From Dactylonectria macrodidyma (taxonomy: Eukaryota; Ascomycota; Sordariomycetes; Hypocreales; Nectriaceae), in assembly GCA_020744425.1 (NCBI GenBank), contig JAGMUV010000002.1, positions 620,001 to 684,000 of the forward strand: a stretch of DNA of 64,000 bases. Reading direction: 5' to 3'. The notes under the pieces are model-generated. The model was given only the letters and a program-made list of their open reading frames with translations, searched no databases and had not been told where the DNA came from. Both the position numbers and the translations under genes were made by a program. Below are positions 1 through 9,941 of the stretch, one piece after another. Positions within the stretch are counted from its first letter, which is position 1, and each line of letters starts with the position of its first letter.

Positions 1-507
1 ACTCAAGGTGGCGGGTGGGCTGCGCCGGAGCCGCTTCGCCGTCGCGGCATCGCGGAAGGCATCTTCACGCTCGAGAGACGGCGTCCGCACCAGCCGGAAG
101 CGGTCGCTGGGCAGCGGCACGGCGCTGCGGGCCAGGTCGCAGCCCTCAGACTTGTCGTCGATCCATCGGGACCGTGTGCGGGGCGTCCGGTCTCGGATGG
201 CGCAGAGGACGGCGTTGGCCCGGAGGTCGTTCTCCACGCGGACTCGGCGAGTCACGGGGTTGGGGTCGCCGCAGCGGGCGCAGAGCGTCTCGCTGCCTAG
301 GCGGTTCGGGCACACGAAGCCTAGGTCTTTGCAAAGATACCGGCCGGAGCCATGGGCGTATCGCTTTGCGGCAGCGCGGACGGCGTACCGGCGAGAGCGC
401 TGGGGACGGTTTAAGTCGTTGCTCCGGGGATCAATGGGGATGTGTTTGTGCTGGGTGAGAGAGGCTGGAAGCACACCAGAACTATTGGGTAACAGGTCGA
501 TATCCAT
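1..507 (-). CDS. Hypothetical protein with Cys-rich knuckle, 3' part cut off
   Basis: An open frame starts at the ATG at 507 and runs off the left edge without a stop, so only the first 169 residues are visible. I do not recognise the family. The protein is rich in Arg and Ser. Four cysteines (C59, C66, C76, C79, spacing C-x6-C-x9-C-x2-C) could bind a zinc ion, but that is inference. Downstream the chain is basic and polar, with several RRxR-type stretches, and shows no signal peptide or membrane segment in the visible part. The ATG is the first in this frame and follows a region with stops in all frames. A later intron or stop beyond the window cannot be judged. Confidence 0.55.
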   Translation of the reverse strand, partial: MDIDLLPNSSGVLPASLTQHKHIPIDPRSNDLNRPQRSRRYAVRAAAKRYAHGSGRYLCKDLGFVCPNRLGSETLCARCGDPNPVTRRVRVENDLRANAVLCAIRDRTPRTRSRWIDDKSEGCDLARSAVPLPSDRFRLVRTPSLEREDAFRDAATAKRLRRSPPATLS

Positions 508-2923
508 GATGAAGAAAAGGGATTTGATTTTATCTTTATACAAGAAGGGTTGAAGAAAAGACGAGGTTGAAAGGGCGTCGATGGTGTGTCTTGTTGTCAA
601 AGGGCGTCAGCGATGGCGCAAGTGTAAGTCGCGATCGCTGGGGGCTGTCGAGAGCTGAACAAGAGGTTGCGTGCTTGCCGCTAAAGGGCGTCGGAAGACT
701 GGGGCACTGGGGCTCGCTGTGTCAGAGAAATATAGAAGACAGAGGAGGCATCTGGAACACTCTCCCCCGGGGAGGCAGGCTTTTAATTATATCACGACCG
801 CGAGCAGTTCGGCTGATTGGTGGCAGAGGCCGAGGGAGTCATCTGGACCAAGATGGTGTCAACCCGGACAAGGGAAACTAGGAGCTGTTGGGCTTCCCCA
901 TTGGACGGGCACTCTTCCCATGGCAGCCTTCATCTCCACGGCACAGTCCAGTTTCTACTACGGGTACCTAGTTACCTAGGAGTCAACCCGTGCAAGGCCG
1001 AATTTTGTTAGTTGGTTGGCCACCCCATGCCCATGAGTCACCGTCATACGGACTCATCCAACTTGTCACTGGCGACTTTTACACCACCAAAACCTCCGTT
1101 CCCCTGCCTCTCGGAAAGTGCAAGTGGGCGCAGCCTGATAACTGAACGGCGCCGTCTCCAGCCTAGTCGGTTTCGATGATGGAGACATTTCGCAGAGAGG
1201 GTGGGACATGAGACGTGAGACTTGTGTTCGCGCATGCGCCGCCATTGTCACACGCGGGGGGCGCTTGCTGGGGCTCTGATACGGCGATAAGCCAGCCCCA
1301 GGGTTATTGGCCTCTGCGTGCCTGGGCATGTCGAACAGGGCGCATGACGGCTTTGATGATGCTTCTGGATTTCCCGGGGTCGCCTTTTACGTACCTTGTA
1401 ATTCCTGTAGTGGCTGCAGATGGGTCTCTACTGCGCACTCGTTCAGTACATCCGCGATACCGGGCCACCACGTCATCCCAGGCAGTAACCCAGAGGTCTT
1501 ATCCAAGTAGGCAGCATGTAACTCAGGGTGCAAGAACAGGCTGCATCATCAACTGTCGGCCATGTGACGCCATGAACCCTCCCATCATGATTGGCCGCCG
1601 CTGTTGGGGGTTCCTGTCCACGCGCCTTTCGCCTCACCACCCAGGACAATGACGATAAGCCCAAAAAGTGGGTGTGGTCACCAGCCAGGGCCCAGGGCTC
1701 ATCCAACTTTTCCCCTCGGTGTCTCAGCCTACCTGGGGGCGAGAAAGAGGACGCCCTGTATCTGCCTGGGAGGCCCACCGTTTTGGGGCCCGGGCTGCTA
1801 CTACAAAGCTAGGCTAGGCATTACAGTTCACTTTCTGGGGAGAGCGCATTGTCAGCTCGGTTCAGCTCCGCCCGGAGGAGTCATCGGGCAGTGCGGGAGT
1901 CACTTTGGTTGCTTTGATTGGGAAATTGAGGGTCAAGGCGTTTGTTAGTCTGACTTCTTTCATTCTTTTGCTTCTTTGTGCCACCAACTTGCCTAAGAGA
2001 GGCATCCGGATCGAATGCATTACAGGATGCAAGCAATCGCCTTGCCCATTTGAGGGCACCACTGACATTGTGGTATGCGCATCCCCGTCCGTCTCCCCGT
2101 CATCACGATCCTTCCATGGCCATGTCCACTGTCACATCCAAGGATACCAACTTGCCACATCCGGGAACCCACCTCTGATCAAACACGCGAATCATCAACC
2201 TGTGACCAAACTCCCTCGTAGCCTCTCTCTGGCGCCGATGTCTGATACGTGCTCTGGGCGAGACAACTGATACGGCTGCTGATACGCGTCTAGCCGACTG
2301 GCTTGATACTGATACGGCCCCTCGTGCTCCATCCGCACATCCCGATAAGACCCGCCCAACCCCCGGACGTCTGGACGACCTTGATATAGATGGGGGCTGT
2401 GACTTGTTAGCGATATAGCCTGGGCAACGGGTAGAGTCTCAGGCCAGAAGGCTAGATTCATGCGGCCGCGTGGAAAGGCTGGCCCGTTCATTCGTCCGCC
2501 GCGGTCGTCACACGCACTTCCGCGTTCATGCTCCAAGTTCCAACCTCACACCCTCAACCTCGTCCTCTGGCGAACCAGGATGACAGGATATGCGAATACT
2601 ACAGTGCCGACAGTGCGACCAACCAGCAAGTCACATCCCGTCCGTCCAACATGTGCTGTGCCGTGCTTGAACCTTCGCGTCATCAATCACCGGGGTCAAT
2701 TCCGTCATGGCGAGCGTTGATCTCGATGGCCCGGTTGCCAAAGTTACATTTTCCATTCCCATCCCATCCCATCCAAGGTCTTCCAACTTCCAGGCACCAT
2801 CCAGTAGTCTACGTGAACGGCATGTTGGCAATTCTCCCCCACATCTCTGCCTGCTCCAGGCGACTTGTTTCTATTCGCATTTCCTCAACTTCAAGGCTCA
2901 ACGCCACTCTGTAAGTCTCAGCG
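508..2923. other. Intergenic region, no gene recognised
   Basis: This 2.4-kb stretch holds the promoter of the truncated gene and the 3' flank of the NmrA-like gene. Open frames of up to about 145 codons occur but look like random translation (mixed composition, no motif, no splice-supported extension). I see no tRNA, repeat array or transposon end. Confidence 0.6.
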
Positions 2924-3907
2924 TCACTGCATCCCCTCTAGGTATGTCTTGACATCCGTCATCTTGATCCCCCGCTGGAAATTCACCGTGGCCTCCTTGT
3001 TCCACGCCACGCCTCTGCCCTGCGCAAAGGTATCCCGGTACTTGACCATAGTATTCGGATCCTCGTCCATCTGCCGTCGCAGCTCCTGGCCATCCCACAA
3101 CTCCCGGCGAAACTCGGTGCCAAAGTGCCGGTCCAGCAGGTCCGCCAGCTCGGCGTACGAGAGGGTGTCTCCGGCCGTGTACGCGACCTGGTGCTTGATA
3201 TCCTGCGGATCTAGCACCAGGTCCGCCGTCACCCGGCCAATGTCGCCCGGCGTCGTCAGCGTGATGCGGTTGTCCCAGCTCCCCAGAGCTCGAACCGTCT
3301 TGGCTTCTAGGTCGACGACGCCGAAGCCAGCCAGGAACAAGAAACTCATGAACAGGCCCGTTGACACAATCACCCAATCCACCCGTGACTGCCCCCGAAG
3401 CACTCTTCGCACCTCGAGCTGCTCATCAAAGAGGTCCTGAGAGCTCCCCTCCCCAATCAGGTCGTAGTCCATTCCAAACTGCCAGGGAAAATAACGTTTC
3501 GCCCCAGCTTCCAGCACAGCCTCAGACAGCTTGAGCTGAGTCCCCGCGGGTAGCCCCATCCCGTTGCACGATACAATAATGTCGAAGTTGGAAAAGATGG
3601 CCGCCAGCTCCTTCACTGACGCGGCCACCACATCGGCGGCCTCAAAGTCAACGCCCAGCGCCCTGATGCGCTGCGTCAACTTCTTCTTCTCTGGCGCCGC
3701 CGAGTCCAGCGTCGCCTGCCTGAGCAAGACAGAGACACGGGCGTTTTGGCGGCGCGGGTGTCGAGCGAGGCCCTCGAGCACGCCGAGGCCCAGCTCGCCG
3801 GCGCCCAGGACGAGGACGCTGTCGATCATTTTCTGCGGCGGGTTGTGCAAGCGATCCAGTGCCTGGAGATTGGCAACGGAGAGTTTGAGTGGCGGTTGAT
3901 GGGACAT
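2924..3907 (-). CDS. NmrA-like / isoflavone-reductase-like NAD(P)-binding protein
   Basis: A single-exon gene of 327 codons. A Rossmann fold begins near residue 28 with the glycine-rich loop GAGELG after a hydrophobic strand. Next come an NmrA-type central part (a DIIVSCNGMG segment, then a KRYFPWQFGMD segment) and a C-terminal NmrA-type region. This pattern is typical of the fungal NmrA/isoflavone reductase-like family (atypical SDRs that act as NAD(P)H-dependent reductases or redox sensors). The substrate cannot be told. The classical SDR Tyr-x3-Lys is not obvious, which is normal for this family. The first ATG gives a 26-residue leader before the fold; the ATG at residue 27 (about 3829) is a possible alternative start. 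No secretion signal is visible, so it is probably cytosolic. Confidence 0.88.
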   Translation of the reverse strand: MSHQPPLKLSVANLQALDRLHNPPQKMIDSVLVLGAGELGLGVLEGLARHPRRQNARVSVLLRQATLDSAAPEKKKLTQRIRALGVDFEAADVVAASVKELAAIFSNFDIIVSCNGMGLPAGTQLKLSEAVLEAGAKRYFPWQFGMDYDLIGEGSSQDLFDEQLEVRRVLRGQSRVDWVIVSTGLFMSFLFLAGFGVVDLEAKTVRALGSWDNRITLTTPGDIGRVTADLVLDPQDIKHQVAYTAGDTLSYAELADLLDRHFGTEFRRELWDGQELRRQMDEDPNTMVKYRDTFAQGRGVAWNKEATVNFQRGIKMTDVKTYLEGMQ

Positions 3908-5199
3908 TTCTCACGGGCGAGCATCTGGATTAATAGCCCGGATAGCTCAAATAGACTGTAACGTCGTAGGCCTATTGACTTGAACGCGTTTTCCGTCTTA
4001 CCACTTAGGAACAAGGTCGTCTCATCCCGCCTCCCGGCAATGGGCCATTGTGGGGATGCCCTGTAATGCCCGTCTCTCCGTGTCGATCCGACCTGTTGGG
4101 ATCCGCTGATGCCACCTCTAATAAGTGGCGCTCAACCGCATGCCACCACTCATGCCCCCATGTTCAGTCGACTTACCCTAGACCGCCATGGTGAACCCAT
4201 CTCTTATGTCCACAAACTCCGTTGTCGTGGGGCTGTTGATGAGAAATCTGTTACTCAAGTTCCTCCGCTTCGATATTGGATTGGTAAGCTTTCAGAAACA
4301 TAACGTTATGTTCCTCAAGGGGCGGTGTAGATAGAACGCATGTTGTGTAATCAGCACGCTTCGCATCCTTGCTAGGGGAGGTCTTGCAAGCTTCCTGCAG
4401 AGCGGTACAGCACCTGGTGCAAGTTAGCACATCTGCTACATAATCTATACAATGCATTCAATAATCAAAAGTATAATATCTGCTAATTCATGTATTACTA
4501 CTTTGGGTATCGGCTATCACAGTGTGTGTGCTGTACAACCGGTCGGCACTTGAACCGCCTCCGCGACTTCTACCAGACAATGCGGGCAAGACAAGATACA
4601 TAACAACTGGAACTTCCCACCTCGCCTCATAAATCCAGACGTCCGAGGCGGTCCAACAGCACACCCAATTCTTCATTCAACGCTAAGGCCGGCAAGACGG
4701 GCGCTCTCATATCCGGAACGGTAACTACACGCGGGAGAAACTCAATACAGCATGGTTCCGCGTCTCCCAGTCGCCTGGATACGCAGCCCGTTTGCAGGAG
4801 TCGTAGGGCTTGGCTAGATGGATCTCGAGTGCCCCAGAGCCCACGACTCGACTAGGGCCATGGCAGAACCCGTCTCGCATTCCTCAGTCTCAGCTGTCTA
4901 TTGAGTGGTGGGAGGAGCTGGGGGGGAGCCTCATTCCAGTCACCCGTGCAGCCACCGATCTACACTTTTGAGCTAAGACGATTGGCACAAGATTGGCATC
5001 TTCTTCCACTTGACGAATGCGATGTTGGCTCATGTGCATCTCGCCAATCGATACTCACGACTCGCGGGTGAGAATGTTGGAGCAACGATGGACCTTGGCA
5101 CATCTGCCATGGTTGATAGTTAATCTGCGCACGTCCTGTCTCGGGTCGTCGCTCTGGATTACCGGCCTCTGACTTTATCCATCACATACACAGCCCATC
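3908..5199. other. Shared 5' region between NmrA-like and protease genes
   Basis: A 1.3-kb divergent intergenic region. It should hold the promoters of the reductase (-) and the aspartic protease (+). No convincing coding frame and no clear TATA element close to either start. Confidence 0.6.
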
Positions 5200-6642
5200 A
5201 TGAAGTTGTATTTACTTACACTCACTGCATTTGGGAGTTGTGTCCATGCTTCGTCTCTCTGCCAAATTAACCGTCGATCATCAGAAGATATCGGTCGGGG
5301 ATACTGGGAAGAGGACACTCCGCCATCCCATTACACAAGATCGAACCCTAGTGGGAAGAAGTTTATGCTCAAAGAAATCCAAAACAACAACTATCATGGC
5401 CTAGGTGCTCCCATGGAGATGGCCCGCACGTATGCCAAGTACAACAAATCACCACCACCCGCCGTGGCCGCGGCCGTCAAGTCTATTAAGGCGGTAACCC
5501 CGAGAAAAAGGGCTACACAAGGTAGTAAGACCTCTCTGTGCCAAACTCGTGACATCTGTCTCTGACAGTCATTAGGTGGAATGATTGGCACTGTCGGGGC
5601 GATCCCGTCCAACTACTACGATTCCGAGTACGTGGTGCCGGTCAAGATCGGCACGCCGCCGCAGTTGACGTACCTGATTCTGGATACAGGCTCGGCGGAC
5701 CTGTGAGGATATTAGACCTCTTTCGGCGCTTCTCAACTGATCAGCTGCAGCTGGACCTTTACCACTGACACCGACGCGGCCTCGGCGGTTGGTCACATCC
5801 TGTATCGCCCGCGCCAGTCCTCGACCAAGACCTTCCTCGCGGGCTTCACCTGGGGCCTGAAGTACGGGGACGGTTCGGGGGCCAATGGAATCGTCTACAC
5901 CGACAGAGTGTCCATCGGCGGTACATTTGCGAGGAATCAGGCCGTGGGGTCTGCGCAGAAAGTCTCGGCTACCATGGCGGCGGATACCTTTGCGTCTGGC
6001 ATCATGGGCATGGCCTTTACCCCTCTCAACAGCGTTCGCCCAACGAAGCAAAGCACGTACTTTGAGAGCATCCAAAGCTCCCTCGCCCTGCCCGTCTTCA
6101 CAGTCAATCTGCAAAAGGGGATCCCTGGGACCTTCAACTTTGGCTACATTGACAAGAATGAATACCGCGGCTCCATCTACTACAGCCCCATCGCCAGCGG
6201 CAGCCCGCATTGGCAAATCACGCTCAGCGGGTACCAAGTCGGCACCAACGCGTACCAGAGGTCCGACTGGGTGTCGATAGTTGACACGGGAACGACGCTA
6301 CTCTTGGCTCCAAGCAGAATCGTTAACGCGTACTACGCCCGAGTCTCGGGTGCAAAGCTGGACAAGTCTATGGGTGTCATGACGTTTCCTTGCACGGCAA
6401 CGCTGCCCGACTTTTTCTTCGGCCTCGGACCATACAGAGGCAGAGTTCCGGGGTTTTACATGAACTACGGTCCAGTAGGTCGCGGCCTGTGCTACGGTGG
6501 CCTGCAAACATCGGACGGCCTCGGTTTCGCCATTATGGGTGGTATTCTACTCAAGGCCCAGTTTGTGGTTTTTAACATCAAAGCTAAGACGATAGGGTTT
6601 GCAAATAAGCAGCCGGTAGCTCAGAAGAAGAAGGCGGCATGA
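5200..6642 (+). CDS. Secreted aspartic protease (family A1, pepsin-like)
   Basis: Three exons: 5200-5521, 5576-5702 and 5745-6642, giving 448 residues. The introns are 54 bp (branch CTGAC, acceptor TTAG) and only 42 bp. Both split the gene in frame and join the pepsin core. The N-terminus is a signal peptide of about 17-19 residues. A propeptide follows and ends near a PRKRAT dibasic site. The two catalytic aspartates are visible: D144 in LDTGSADL and D330 in VDTGTT. The first motif reads DTGSAD rather than the commoner DTGSSD, a tolerated change. Length matches a zymogen of the aspergillopepsin/candidapepsin group. There is no C-terminal Ser/Thr-rich GPI tail, so the enzyme is predicted to be released. 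Likely role is extracellular protein breakdown at acid pH; substrate preference is unknown. Confidence 0.92.
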
Positions 6643-7595
6643 GAAAGGGGCCAAATGGACATGGAACGCATAGCGCGGTGAAACAAGGGCACAATCATGC
6701 CAAGAGATTGATTGATCTAACAATTGAAATTATTGTTAATTATGATGTCTTGACTTGGCTGGGAACTGCAGTGTATTTAGTGTGAAATTAAGGATTCGTT
6801 GGACTTGGATCTAGGGTCTTGGCCAAAAGTCTGTAGACTGTCACAGTTGACTTAGACTTGAACCAGTAAACTAACACTAAAGCACTAAAATCCAGTAAAT
6901 TATACAGCTGTGCCCAGTCTAAGCTTTACACAATACTCAATATCTTAGATCTTTTCTCTGTCTCAAGCTACTAAAGAGTCTCAAAGTACCTACAAGATAT
7001 GGGTTTTGGTGTAAGGTGGGAATGAGTGTATGGGGGACCTTTGGCCCGAGGCTGTATGAATCTAGGCTTCCCTTGGACCTAGTAAAGGCGCAAGTCGCGC
7101 CGGGTGGCTCGGCTTCTCAGTGGTCCGTGAAGACATAGAAGCCTAGCATGGGGCGATGATGCTGGAACAGTCTGCAGTCATCAAAAATGAGCAAGCTGAC
7201 TGAATCATCGACGTGACTAAATTCCATGAGTAGGCGAAATTGTAAGTTTGCCAGACAGTGGAAATGAGTCGAAACGCATCATCGTTCCTGACGCCCAACT
7301 TAGATTGGTACCGTTAAATACGGGGAAGCAAGCGAGACAGAAGAATCCCATTGGACGAGACGATGTGAAAGATGACTGGCAACGAAGTGATGAAAGTCCA
7401 TGACTCACTAACGTGGTAAAACGCAAAAAGTAGACCCCACTAAAAAAAAAAGACGTCCTCGCACAACTTACAACTGCGTCGCCGATAAGATAACCACCAA
7501 ACCCCGCGACAACTATCAAGGTGGGACACAAAATTCCACAACCACTAGCCTTGGAAACCAAACACCAACAACACTCTCTTTCCTCTCCAGCAACC
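6643..7595. other. Intergenic: protease 3' flank and RIO1 promoter
   Basis: AT-rich in its first half (3' flank of the protease). The second half holds the RIO1 promoter: an A-tract at about 7443-7451 followed by GACGTC, and GATAAGATAA at about 7483. The TCCTCTCCAG just before the RIO1 start could be a 5'-UTR splice acceptor. No coding frame is supported. Confidence 0.5.
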
Positions 7596-9332
7596 ATGGA
7601 TCCTGCCGCAGATGCGAGCACGGCCTCGCCCGCGGCTCCTCACCAGCCGCCATACACATATACCGCGAATCAGGGCTACGAGCAGAACCCCGGCGACATC
7701 CCCGCCGAACTGCGCACGCAACGCGGGGTTGAAGCCGGCGACGACCAGGCCCAAGATGAAGACGACTTTGACGACATCTTCCAAGACGATGCCGACCTCG
7801 ACGACGAGGAGTGGGCTGCAGACTCGGGCGACCTAACCAAGTCGTACAACCGCCAGCGCCAGCTCCAAGGCTCATCTGGTGACGATGGCGTTGCCCTCCC
7901 GTGCTCCAACCAGCAAAAGCCCACGGCCAACACCTTCGCCAGCGTTGACGACCAAATATCCGCCCTCTCCAAGCACGCCGCCAAGATCCGCCTCGACTCG
8001 GTCAAGCAGGACAGCGACAAGGAGAAGGACAAGGCCGACCGCGCCACCAGCGAGCAGGTCCTGGACCAGCGCACCCGCATGATCCTGCTGCAGATGATCA
8101 ACCGCGGCTTCGTCAGCGAGGTCCACGGCGCCATCAGCACCGGCAAGGAGGCCAACGTCTACGGCGCCGTCCTGCACGATGACCGCACCGGCGAGACCAC
8201 CCACCGCGCCATCAAGGTCTACAAGACGGCCATCCTGAGCTTCAAGGACCGCGAGCGCTACATCACCGGCGAGCACCGCTTCAAGGGCGGCTTCGACAAG
8301 GGAAACAACCGCAAGATGGTCAAGCTGTGGGCTGAAAAGGAGTTCCGAAACCTGCGCCGCATTTACAACGCTGGCATCCTGTGCCCGGAACCCATCAGCC
8401 TGAAGCTGCACGTTCTGGTCATGGGTTTCCTCGGTGACCGCAAGGGTTGGGCCTACCCCCGCCTGCGCGACGCTGTTCTGTCTGGCGACGACGTCGAACA
8501 GCAATGGCAGAAGCTCTACGTCCAACTTCTGGGTCTCATGCGTCGAATTTACCAGGTCTGTCGTCTTGTCCACGCCGATCTGAGCGAGTACAACATTCTC
8601 TACCACAAGGGTAACCTCTACATCATTGATGTCTCCCAGAGTGTCGAGCCTGACCACCCTAGGTCGCTCGAGTTTCTGCGAATGGATATCAAGAACGTCG
8701 GCGACTTTTTCCGACGAAAGGGCGTAGATACCCTCGCTGACCGAACAATCTTCAACTTCATCACTGCTCCTACCGGGGCCGTCGAGGAGCCCGAGATGGC
8801 CAAGGCTATCGAGGTCCTCTACGAGACGCGCACGCCGGGAGCCGACGAGGACCAAGACCAACTCGAGGTCGACAACGAGGTGTTCCGAAACCAGTACATC
8901 CCCCAGACTCTGGAGCAGGTGTACGACATCGAGAAGGATGCCCAAAAGGTCGGCAAGGGCGAAGGCAATGACCTCGTCTATAGCAACCTGCTAGCAGACC
9001 AGGTAGTAAAGCCGAACGACGCTACGAAGGACGAGGAGGAGGAGAGTGCATCTAACGAGGAGGATGGCTCTGGCGCTTCACTCGACAGCGACGATTCCGA
9101 GGACGACGAGAGCCGGTTTGAGAAGGGAACTCCCCGTGGACGCCGCTTTGAAGATAAGGATGAGAAGAAGGTATGCTTCCCATTGTCCCACATTCGTTAC
9201 CATATTGATGCTGACATGCCCCAGCTACACAAGCAAGCCGTCAAGGAGGCTAAGCGGGAGAAACGCAAGGAAAAGATGCCCAAGCACCTGAAAAAGAAAA
9301 TCGTCAACAGTACATCGCGCAAGAAGAAGTAA
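7596..9332 (+). CDS. RIO1: RIO1 atypical serine kinase, 40S ribosome maturation
   Basis: The start is the ATG at 7596 in a strong context (CAACCATGG). One intron, 9171-9224 (54 bp; GTATGC, CTGAC, CCAG), is stop-free and divisible by three, so it is hidden inside an open frame. Removing it gives 560 residues. The N-terminal ~100 residues are acidic (DDFDD-type runs). The RIO fold shows the phosphate loop STGKEANV (about residue 181), the catalytic loop HADLSEYN (about 326) and the metal-binding IDVSQ (about 344), all diagnostic of RIO1 rather than RIO2. The C-terminus has an acidic block and then a Lys-rich tail ending in RKKK, as in yeast Rio1. Rio1 acts as an ATPase/kinase in late cytoplasmic 20S pre-rRNA processing of the 40S subunit. 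Confidence 0.97.
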   Translation: MDPAADASTASPAAPHQPPYTYTANQGYEQNPGDIPAELRTQRGVEAGDDQAQDEDDFDDIFQDDADLDDEEWAADSGDLTKSYNRQRQLQGSSGDDGVALPCSNQQKPTANTFASVDDQISALSKHAAKIRLDSVKQDSDKEKDKADRATSEQVLDQRTRMILLQMINRGFVSEVHGAISTGKEANVYGAVLHDDRTGETTHRAIKVYKTAILSFKDRERYITGEHRFKGGFDKGNNRKMVKLWAEKEFRNLRRIYNAGILCPEPISLKLHVLVMGFLGDRKGWAYPRLRDAVLSGDDVEQQWQKLYVQLLGLMRRIYQVCRLVHADLSEYNILYHKGNLYIIDVSQSVEPDHPRSLEFLRMDIKNVGDFFRRKGVDTLADRTIFNFITAPTGAVEEPEMAKAIEVLYETRTPGADEDQDQLEVDNEVFRNQYIPQTLEQVYDIEKDAQKVGKGEGNDLVYSNLLADQVVKPNDATKDEEEESASNEEDGSGASLDSDDSEDDESRFEKGTPRGRRFEDKDEKKVCFPLSHIRYHIDADMPQLHKQAVKEAKREKRKEKMPKHLKKKIVNSTSRKKK

Positions 9333-9941
9333 ACGGTTTGGCCTATTGAGGCCCTGACCCCCAAAAGAAAAACCCGTCTTGAGATCTGGCCTGCGCGTCA
9401 TCGATCAAACGAGGGAAAGATAACCAACTGCAATCGGATGATGAAGCCTGATTTGTCGCTCAGGCGTCGGAACAGAGATGGTTTAAGCACCGCAACAACG
9501 GTGCCGTAACCGCTCTGGCGCTGGCTGCCGGCTGCGATCTGAACGCCCTCCCAAAAACGGGCGTTGGGACGATCAAAGAGAGCGCTGACGATTGCGGGAC
9601 GTTGGGATGAGCTACGATTGCGCCTTGGATGGAATCATCAAGCGATGACATCCGGCGCTGGGGATGGGCGGTGTCGCCGAGATGAAGACTTGAAAGTCTA
9701 GGCACAGCACTTGTACGTAGCCATAGCGATCAACACCCTCCAAAAATATCAAGACTAGAATGAACGTCTTTTCATAAGTCGTTCCGTACCCAGAAGCCCC
9801 TTCGCGCCGTGACATTCTAAGTCAAACTAGCAAATTCCATCCTATATAATTATCCTGATACAACACCAATCCTCCGTTCCCATAATACCACGCTCGCTTG
9901 AGTCATTTTGGGTGCCAATTCCGACGTTGAAGAAAATAAAA
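9333..9941. other. Convergent 3' region of RIO1 and the Zn2Cys6 gene
   Basis: A 0.6-kb spacer between two convergent genes. It should hold both 3' UTRs. Nothing else seen. Confidence 0.5.

Noticed and set aside
1215..1652. A 145-codon plus-strand frame in the first gap
   Set aside because: Random-looking composition and no domain; overlapping frames on the other strand look equally weak.
7872..8945. A 357-codon minus-strand frame opposite RIO1
   Set aside because: A Val/Leu/Asp-rich shadow; RIO1 motifs on the plus strand decide.
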